Source: an uncultured Alphaproteobacteria bacterium | Lineage (GTDB): Bacteria > Pseudomonadota > Alphaproteobacteria > Methylaequorales > Methylaequoraceae | Assembly: GCA_902618535.1 (NCBI GenBank) | Contig: CACNAV010000006.1 | Location: forward strand, 40,577-104,576 | Reading direction: 5' to 3' | DNA: 64,000 nucleotides | Shown here: positions 56,308-62,290 of the stretch, in pieces | Layout: each line of letters begins with the position of its first letter | Numbering within the stretch: position 1 is the stretch's first letter | Notes under the pieces: model-generated | Told to the model about the DNA's origin: nothing | Databases searched by the model: none | The model's input: the letters and a program-made list of their open reading frames with translations, nothing else | Position numbers and translations under genes: made by a program

Positions 56308-56443
56308 ATTTTACAGCAATTTCAAATAGTGTTCGTGTTTCTTTTTGATAAATTTTTTTTTCAATATAGCCTTTGATATACAATTCTCTTACATTTTCCA
56401 TTTCATCTTTGATTTTTAATAAGTGTTTTTCATTTTCGTTCAT
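56297..56443 (-). CDS. 48-residue protein similar to the C-terminus of the 55701-56075 product
   Basis: This short frame reads MNENEKHLLKIK then DEMENVRELYIKGYIEKKIY and ETRTLFEIAVKYGA. Aligned by eye with the C-terminus of the membrane protein at 55701-56075, both have EM-x2-VRELY-x2-GYI-x-K-x2-Y-x2-ET-x2-L-x-E-x-A and end in a Gly. The frame overlaps the next gene (56077-56307) by 11 nt, which supports translation. A TATAAT sequence lies on this strand at 56456-56451, close to the start. It lacks the membrane helix of its relative. Confidence 0.65.
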   Translation of the reverse strand: MNENEKHLLKIKDEMENVRELYIKGYIEKKIYQKETRTLFEIAVKYGA

Positions 56444-56496
56444 AGAAGATATTATAAAATTTAAATTATCAGATTAAAGACAAATATTTAAAATAA

Positions 56497-56742
56497 ATGA
56501 AAGATAGACTTATAAAAAGTATACAACGCTTGAAAAAGTTAAAAGTAATTAAAGAAAAAAATAAGTTAAATTTTGAAAAAGGTTTAAACTCCTTTGAAAT
56601 TAAGGTTTTTAGACAATTAAGAGAAAAATATGATTTATCTCTAGAATCTAATGAAAATAAAAATGGTGAAGAAACTGAGTTAAGTGATGAAGCAAAAGTC
56701 ACATTAGAAAGAATTAAAAAAGGTGAGGTTTTTAAATTTTAG
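56497..56742 (+). CDS. Unknown 81-residue charged protein
   Basis: I do not recognise this protein. It is Lys/Glu-rich and largely helical, with a basic first third and an acidic middle (NENKNGEETELSDEAK). No signal peptide or membrane span. Its end overlaps the start of the DUF192 gene by 20 nt, suggesting they share a transcript. It is divergent from the 48-residue gene with a 53-nt gap. Confidence 0.6.
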   Translation: MKDRLIKSIQRLKKLKVIKEKNKLNFEKGLNSFEIKVFRQLREKYDLSLESNENKNGEETELSDEAKVTLERIKKGEVFKF

Positions 56743-57193
56743 ACTTTTTTTAATTTTATTTTTTCCAATAAATTCTTTTTCCAAGGAAGCATTAGTATTT
56801 TCAACAACATTTTCTGATTTACTGGTTAACGTAGCACAAACTCAAGAAGAAAAACAAAAAGGTTTAATGTTTGTTAATAAACTTTCAAAAACAAATGGGT
56901 TGCTTTTACTTTACAAAAAACCAAAGATTGTAAATATTTGGATGCATAATACAAAAATTCCATTGGATTTAATTTTTATAAATAGTCAAAAAAAAGTAGT
57001 TTTGATTAAAAAAGGAGAACCTTTTTCAAAAAAAATTATTTCTTCTATTACTCCTGTAATTGGTGTTCTTGAAATTCCTGAAGGATGTGCAAAAAAATTA
57101 GATTTAAAAGTAGGTGATAAAGCTTCATGGAGAATAGTCGAAAGAACAAATGTAAAAAATATTAGATATTATCATTGTTTAGATGATTTTTAA
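56723..57193 (+). CDS. DUF192 family secreted protein
   Basis: The 156-residue protein has an N-terminal signal-like hydrophobic stretch (residues about 5-17) and the DUF192 blocks: VAQTQEEKQKGLMFV, NIWMHNTKIPLDLIFI, and VLEIPEGCAKKLDLKVGD. Function of the family is unknown; many members are periplasmic or lipoproteins. The start is GTG at 56723, inside the previous gene; it is chosen to keep the signal sequence. Confidence 0.88.
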   Translation: MRFLNFRLFLILFFPINSFSKEALVFSTTFSDLLVNVAQTQEEKQKGLMFVNKLSKTNGLLLLYKKPKIVNIWMHNTKIPLDLIFINSQKKVVLIKKGEPFSKKIISSITPVIGVLEIPEGCAKKLDLKVGDKASWRIVERTNVKNIRYYHCLDDF

Positions 57194-57220
57194 TTATTAA
57201 AATGAATTATAGATTTAGGT

Positions 57221-57841
57221 ATGGGGAATTTAATAGATAAACTTAAAAAAGAGAAGCCAGCATTTCTTGTTGAATTTAACGAATTCGTACAAAAAATTAA
57301 ACTAGAAAATAATGATGAATTAGTTAATTTACACTCAACGATAAGTTCTCTGAGAGAACAATTAGAAAATCAGCAATTTCTCAAAAATAAAGAAATTCAG
57401 GATGCAATCCTTCAAACAGCAGATGAAATTAAACAACTGCAATTAACTATAACCGAACAAAGAAATCAATTAGATAAACTAAAGTTTGAAAAAAAAGAAG
57501 CAATACAAAGAGAAATTCAGGCCTCTTCTGATGAGATTAATCAATTAAAAAAATCTTGCACAGCATTAAGAGATGAGCTTGAAAATTTAAAATTTGATAA
57601 GCAGGAGTCTGTTCAAAAAGCCATTTTAGAGTCTAGTCAAGAAATTAAAGAATTAAAATTATCTATTACGGATTTAAGAAATGAACTTGAAAGTTTAAAG
57701 TTTGAAAAAAAAGAGGCAGTTCAAAATGCAGTACTCAACTCGAATAATGAAATTAAACAACTTAAATCTTCAAGCCAAAAATTAAGAGAAGAGATAGAAA
57801 AAATAATACAAAATTATGAGAATAAACTGAAGAAAGATTAA
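57221..57841 (+). CDS. Coiled-coil protein of four 36-residue repeats
   Basis: I do not recognise a named family. After a 34-residue head, residues 35-178 are four tandem units of exactly 36 residues, each with a pattern of LR-x-EL-x2-LKFEKKEA-x-Q (for example LRDELENLKFDKQES and LRNELESLKFEKKEA) and ending DEI or similar; a partial unit follows. The repeat predicts a continuous alpha-helical coiled coil with no membrane span. It ends 3 nt before the adenylate cyclase gene, so it is probably a scaffold or partner in that operon; this role is inferred. Confidence 0.85.
   Translation: MGNLIDKLKKEKPAFLVEFNEFVQKIKLENNDELVNLHSTISSLREQLENQQFLKNKEIQDAILQTADEIKQLQLTITEQRNQLDKLKFEKKEAIQREIQASSDEINQLKKSCTALRDELENLKFDKQESVQKAILESSQEIKELKLSITDLRNELESLKFEKKEAVQNAVLNSNNEIKQLKSSSQKLREEIEKIIQNYENKLKKD
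57323..57754 (+). repeat. Four 108-nt coding repeats
   Basis: Four in-frame units of 36 codons (57323-57430, 57431-57538, 57539-57646, 57647-57754) make up most of the coiled-coil gene. The later three units are the most alike at protein level. Confidence 0.85.
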
Positions 57842-57844
57842 TAA

Positions 57845-60157
57845 ATGGGAAATAATAAAAAACTTGAGGATATTAAGGATCTTAAGGCGGAAATTGGTAG
57901 ATCGAAATTACTATTAGATATTTCAAGAAAAATAGCCTCTATTAAAAATCTTTCAGAAATACTCTGGACAATAGTTGAGTTTGTTACAAAAAATGTTGAC
58001 GCTGATAGAGGAACGTTATTTTTAAATGATGAAGAAACTAATGAATTATATTCTAGAGTTGCTCAAGGCGAATTGACAAGGGAAATAAGAATATTAAATA
58101 CTGTCGGAATTGCAGGAGGTATTTTTCAGTCTCAGGTCGGTGAGATTATACATGACGTTTATTCAGACGAAAGATTTAACAAAGATGTTGATCAAGAAAC
58201 TGGTTATAAAACAAAAAATATGATTTGTTCACCAGTTAGGACTGTTAATGGAAAAATTATTGGAGTAATTCAGGTATTAAACAAAAATAAAGGAAGATTT
58301 ACAAAAGATAATTTGGAATTTGTAAATTCTGTAGCTACTCAAGCAGCAGTTTCAATACAAAATGCTCAGAATAACGAATTTTTTGAAAAAAAACGTGCTC
58401 AAGAAATGGAATTTATTAGTATCGTTTCAGATGTAACTGCTGAAATTGATTTAAGTGCTCTTTTAAAAAGGGTAATGGAAGAAGCAACGAGGATGCTAAA
58501 TGCAGATAGAGCTACATTATTTTTAAACGATGAAAAAACAAATGAACTCTTTTCTAGGGTAGCAATGGGAGAAGGAATGGGGGAAATAAGATTACCAAAC
58601 ACCGCCGGTATTGCAGGAAGTGTTTTCACCTCTGGTAAAACTATGAATATACCTTATGCTTATGCAGACTTGAGATTTAATCCTGCCTTTGACAAACAAA
58701 CTGGATATTTTACTAGGTCAATTTTATGTGTTCCCGTTACAAATAAAAATGGAAAAGTGATTGGTTGTACTCAAGTATTGAACAAAAAAGGTGGAAAATT
58801 TACTGAAGAGGATGAATCAAGACTCAAAGCTTTTACTCAGCAAGTTGCAATTGCGTTAGAGAACGCAAAGCTTTTTGATGATGTTTCTAAATCAAGGAAA
58901 TACAATGAAAGCATGCTTTCTAGCATGTCTAATGGGGTAATTACAATCGATGGTGAAGGAAAAATTGTAACTTGTAATAAATCAGGTCTTAAAATTTTTA
59001 AAGTAAATGAAAAAAACTTAATAGGCTTAGATTCTAATAAATTCTTTACAGAGAAGAATCAATGGATTGAAGAAAAAATTAATTCAGTGAGAGATTCTAA
59101 AGAAGCCGAATTAATTATGGATGCTGAAATAGAGGTGTTGAATCAAGAAACCGAAAAAAATGAAATTATTTCGGTTAATCTTACCATATTACCTTTAATC
59201 AATGAAGACAGTGATGGCAGGACTGATGAAAAAGAAAGTTTTCTTGGTATTCTAATAATGATTGAAGATATTTCATCAGAAAAAAGAATGAAGTCTACAA
59301 TGTCAAGATATATGGATCCTGGAATTGCAGACCAATTACTGGAAGATGGTGCCGATATTATGGGTGGACTTGATACCACTGCTACACTTTTATTTTCTGA
59401 CTTGAGAAGTTTTACAAATATTACAGAGTCTTTAGGAGCTCAAGGAACAGTTAAACTTCTTAATGAATATTTTGAAATTATGGTTGAGTGTATATCTGAA
59501 CAAGGAGGTATGCTTGATAAATTCATTGGAGATGCAATTATGGCAGCTTTTGGACTCCCTATTTCTCACGAAGATGACGAGGATAGAGGTGTTAAAGCTG
59601 GTATCAATATGATTAAAAGACTTTGGGATTGGAATGACCTTAGAGAAAAAGATGGGAAACCTCCATTAGATATGGGTCTAGGGCTTAATACTGATAAAAT
59701 TGTAGCAGGAAACATTGGTTCACAAAAAAGAATGGATTACACGATGATTGGTGATGGTGTTAATCTAGCTGCTAGGCTTGAAAGTGCTTGTAAACAATAT
59801 AATGCAAGAATTTTAATTAGTGATTTCACTTTTAAAAAACTAAAGGGCACATATCGTATAAGGTATATTGATGATGTTGTTGTTAAGGGTAAAACCGAAC
59901 CTGTTGGAGTTCACGAAGTGTTGGATTACCATAGCGAAAAAACCTTTCCCAACCTTATGGATGTAGTAAACCATTTTAACGAAGGAAGAAAAAAATATAT
60001 TTCAGGTGATTTTCAACAGGCAATAACATCGTTTAAGGAATGTTTGAAAATTAATTCTGAAGATAGATTATCTGAAACATATATTGATAGATGTACTCAG
60101 CTTATTTCTCAAAAGCCAAAAAATTGGGATGGAGTTTGGGTCATGAAAAGTAAATGA
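57845..60157 (+). CDS. GAF-GAF-PAS class III adenylate cyclase
   Basis: The protein has two GAF domains (about residues 20-175 and 190-345; the second has RFNPAFDKQTGYFTRSILC and FTEEDE), a PAS-like domain (about 355-475), a class III cyclase domain (about 510-690), and a TPR-like tail ending NWDGVWVMKSK. Key residues are present: metal-binding Asp519 (FSDLRSFT) and Asp563 (FIGDAIMA), adenine Lys559, Thr633 in the second purine position, and transition-state Asn640 and Arg644 (NLAAR). Lys plus Thr marks a class IIIb adenylate, not guanylate, cyclase. The domain order matches cyanobacterial CyaB1/CyaB2, whose GAF domains bind cyclic nucleotides. Confidence 0.93.
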   Translation: MGNNKKLEDIKDLKAEIGRSKLLLDISRKIASIKNLSEILWTIVEFVTKNVDADRGTLFLNDEETNELYSRVAQGELTREIRILNTVGIAGGIFQSQVGEIIHDVYSDERFNKDVDQETGYKTKNMICSPVRTVNGKIIGVIQVLNKNKGRFTKDNLEFVNSVATQAAVSIQNAQNNEFFEKKRAQEMEFISIVSDVTAEIDLSALLKRVMEEATRMLNADRATLFLNDEKTNELFSRVAMGEGMGEIRLPNTAGIAGSVFTSGKTMNIPYAYADLRFNPAFDKQTGYFTRSILCVPVTNKNGKVIGCTQVLNKKGGKFTEEDESRLKAFTQQVAIALENAKLFDDVSKSRKYNESMLSSMSNGVITIDGEGKIVTCNKSGLKIFKVNEKNLIGLDSNKFFTEKNQWIEEKINSVRDSKEAELIMDAEIEVLNQETEKNEIISVNLTILPLINEDSDGRTDEKESFLGILIMIEDISSEKRMKSTMSRYMDPGIADQLLEDGADIMGGLDTTATLLFSDLRSFTNITESLGAQGTVKLLNEYFEIMVECISEQGGMLDKFIGDAIMAAFGLPISHEDDEDRGVKAGINMIKRLWDWNDLREKDGKPPLDMGLGLNTDKIVAGNIGSQKRMDYTMIGDGVNLAARLESACKQYNARILISDFTFKKLKGTYRIRYIDDVVVKGKTEPVGVHEVLDYHSEKTFPNLMDVVNHFNEGRKKYISGDFQQAITSFKECLKINSEDRLSETYIDRCTQLISQKPKNWDGVWVMKSK

Positions 60158-60876
60158 GAAACTATCCTTTTGAAAAAAACTTTCCTTCAATATCTTATAT
60201 TGCTAATAATTGGCCGAGAACTAAAAATGTTCTTAAAAAATTTATTCTATCTAATCACAAACTACCCGACTTGTATAATTTATGTTTAAACTGTTTAAAT
60301 GATTTGAATGTTCACAAGATAGATCAAATAAAACCAGTTTTGAAAAAACTATCTATTTTATGTTCAAAAAATGTAACCTATAACACTTATCATGACTCAC
60401 ACCATTTTAAGTCCGTAATTATCATTGCATGCCTACTAGCAAAATTATCTAATTTAAAAAATAATGAGGATAAGTTACTTGTAGTAATTATTGCACTAAC
60501 TCACGATTTAGGTCATTTGGGCAGAAGAGTACAAAACAAATCATTTTTTCAAGAGGAAAAAAGTTTCAGTGAACTAAGTAGAATTTTATTCAAAGTAAAA
60601 CCAAATTTTAATAAAAACCAAAGAATTAAAAAAATATTTAGGAGTACATTTTTTCCAATTAAACCAGAAAAAGTTGATGATCATGTTGAAAAAATAATTT
60701 TGGATGCTGATATTTTAGGATCTCTTATGTTTGGGTTAAATGTTGGGGTTGAGTTTGCTCAGAGATTAAAGCATGAGTTAAGATTTGAAGGAGCATCTAA
60801 ACAGCTGTTTTCTGGTTTTTTAAAATTTTTAGATAATAAGTCTTTATATCTAGATTCATCAAAAAAATCGTGTTAA
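60154..60876 (+). CDS. HD-domain protein resembling class I cyclic-nucleotide phosphodiesterase
   Basis: The 240-residue protein has TYHDSHHFKSV (His80, His84), ALTHDLGHLG (His117-Asp118, His121) and LDADILGSL (Asp184, Asp186). The spacing and the YHxxxH plus HDxxHxG pattern resemble the class I cyclic-nucleotide phosphodiesterase fold; at the usual Asn/Gln two residues after HxGxx it has Val, so the match is close but not perfect. It is shorter than most family catalytic domains. The ATG overlaps the cyclase TGA (ATGA), so maker and likely breaker of the same messenger are coupled. An HD hydrolase of another substrate is the alternative. Confidence 0.75.
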   Translation: MRNYPFEKNFPSISYIANNWPRTKNVLKKFILSNHKLPDLYNLCLNCLNDLNVHKIDQIKPVLKKLSILCSKNVTYNTYHDSHHFKSVIIIACLLAKLSNLKNNEDKLLVVIIALTHDLGHLGRRVQNKSFFQEEKSFSELSRILFKVKPNFNKNQRIKKIFRSTFFPIKPEKVDDHVEKIILDADILGSLMFGLNVGVEFAQRLKHELRFEGASKQLFSGFLKFLDNKSLYLDSSKKSC

Positions 60877-60944
60877 AGTTTAAAAAAATGTGTTAGTTTG
60901 TCGTTTACTTATTCACATTATGCAGTTTGTGGGTAACTTTAGTT

Positions 60945-62279
60945 ATGAAACTTTTAATATTATTTATATTTGTTCTAAGTTTTAGTCCTGTCCAGAGTCA
61001 GGAAAATCAAAATAATACACCTGAAATTCAGTATTTCAACCTAGATGCAGCCCTTAAAAGTGTTTTAAGAAATCATAAGATGATTAAAGCTACCAAAAAT
61101 GATGTAGAAGCAGCTAAATTAAGATTAAAGCAGTCAAGAGGTGGTTTTTTTCCATCTTTAGATGTTACTGCAAATTATGGTCATGAAAATATCATAAAAT
61201 ATGGTGCTGGGAACAACACACAATTAGCAGCTAGAGATGCAACTGCCAAGATTACACAAACAATAACAGATTTTGGTCTTACAAGATCAACAGTTAAAAC
61301 ATCAAGGTTGTCGCTTAAACAAACTAGAGCAATGGAAAATCAAATTAAGAATGATATTTTGTTGAGAGCGATAACTGCTTATCTTAGAGTAATTCAGTCG
61401 CGAGAAAGTGTAAAATATGCTGCTCAATCAGTTGCGAATATTAAAAAACAAACAGAATTAGAAGATGCAGCTGTTACTGCTGGAGGTGGGTTAACATCTG
61501 ATGTACTTCAAGCTAAAACTCAATTAGCAGGCGCACAAGCAAGACAAATCCAATTTGAAGGTGTTTTATCTGCAGCAAAACATGAATTTGAATATGTTTT
61601 TGAAAGTTTTCCAAAAAATCTAAACAGCCTTCTTCTCTTACAATCTGTTTTTGATTCTTTACCCAAGTCTCTTGAAGAAGCTGAAAAACTTACATTGAAA
61701 AAAAATCCCTCATTAGTAGCTGCAAGAATTACTGAGGAAATAAGTAAGGAAGGGATTAATACTGCAAAAGCAACATTGTTTCCAACTATTAAAGGTATAA
61801 TAAGTCACTCTGAAAAACAAGACTTTGGGGGTATAGTCGGTTTTAAAAGAGAAAGTTCTGCTAAGGTTGATTTTTCTTATCCACTTAATTTAAGTTTATC
61901 TGAATACGCTGGTAAGGATGCTGCAGTTGAATCTTATTTAGCAACTTCAACTAGGATAAGGGATCAAGAATCAATGATTAAACAAATGCTAAGAACTACT
62001 TGGGATGGTTTATTAACTGCCCAAAAAAATGCTCAGTTTCTCACAAACCAAGCTAGAATATCAAATGAATTTTTAGAGCTTGCAAGAACAGAAAGACAGG
62101 CAGGTAATCGAACACTCTTAGATGTTTTAAACGGTGAGACAGCATTCATTAATGCACAGGCTGATGCTATAGCAGCAAGAATTGAGGTTTTAATAAATAG
62201 TTACACTTTATTGAGTTTAATGGGAGGACTTACTTTAGATAGCGTGCAGTTAATACAACCAAATAATGTTGAAAACTAG
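60945..62279 (+). CDS. tolC: TolC-family outer-membrane efflux/secretion protein
   Basis: TolC-type proteins form the outer-membrane exit tunnel for type I secretion and efflux pumps. A signal peptide (MKLLILFIFVLSFSPVQS) begins at ATG 60945; two homologous halves of long helices and beta strands follow, with YLRVIQSRESVKYA, GGLTSDVLQAKTQLAGA and NRTLLDVLNGETAFINAQ, the standard repeated motifs. I prefer 60945 to a TTG at 60927 because it gives a clean signal peptide. It is 11 nt before the FecR-domain gene, which suggests a secretion link. Confidence 0.92.
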   Translation: MKLLILFIFVLSFSPVQSQENQNNTPEIQYFNLDAALKSVLRNHKMIKATKNDVEAAKLRLKQSRGGFFPSLDVTANYGHENIIKYGAGNNTQLAARDATAKITQTITDFGLTRSTVKTSRLSLKQTRAMENQIKNDILLRAITAYLRVIQSRESVKYAAQSVANIKKQTELEDAAVTAGGGLTSDVLQAKTQLAGAQARQIQFEGVLSAAKHEFEYVFESFPKNLNSLLLLQSVFDSLPKSLEEAEKLTLKKNPSLVAARITEEISKEGINTAKATLFPTIKGIISHSEKQDFGGIVGFKRESSAKVDFSYPLNLSLSEYAGKDAAVESYLATSTRIRDQESMIKQMLRTTWDGLLTAQKNAQFLTNQARISNEFLELARTERQAGNRTLLDVLNGETAFINAQADAIAARIEVLINSYTLLSLMGGLTLDSVQLIQPNNVEN

Positions 62280-62290
62280 TTTTATATTTA

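Noticed and set aside
60898..60926. Possible promoter upstream of tolC (TTGTCG followed by an AT-rich stretch)
   Set aside because: No good -10 hexamer lies 15-18 nt downstream; too weak to list.
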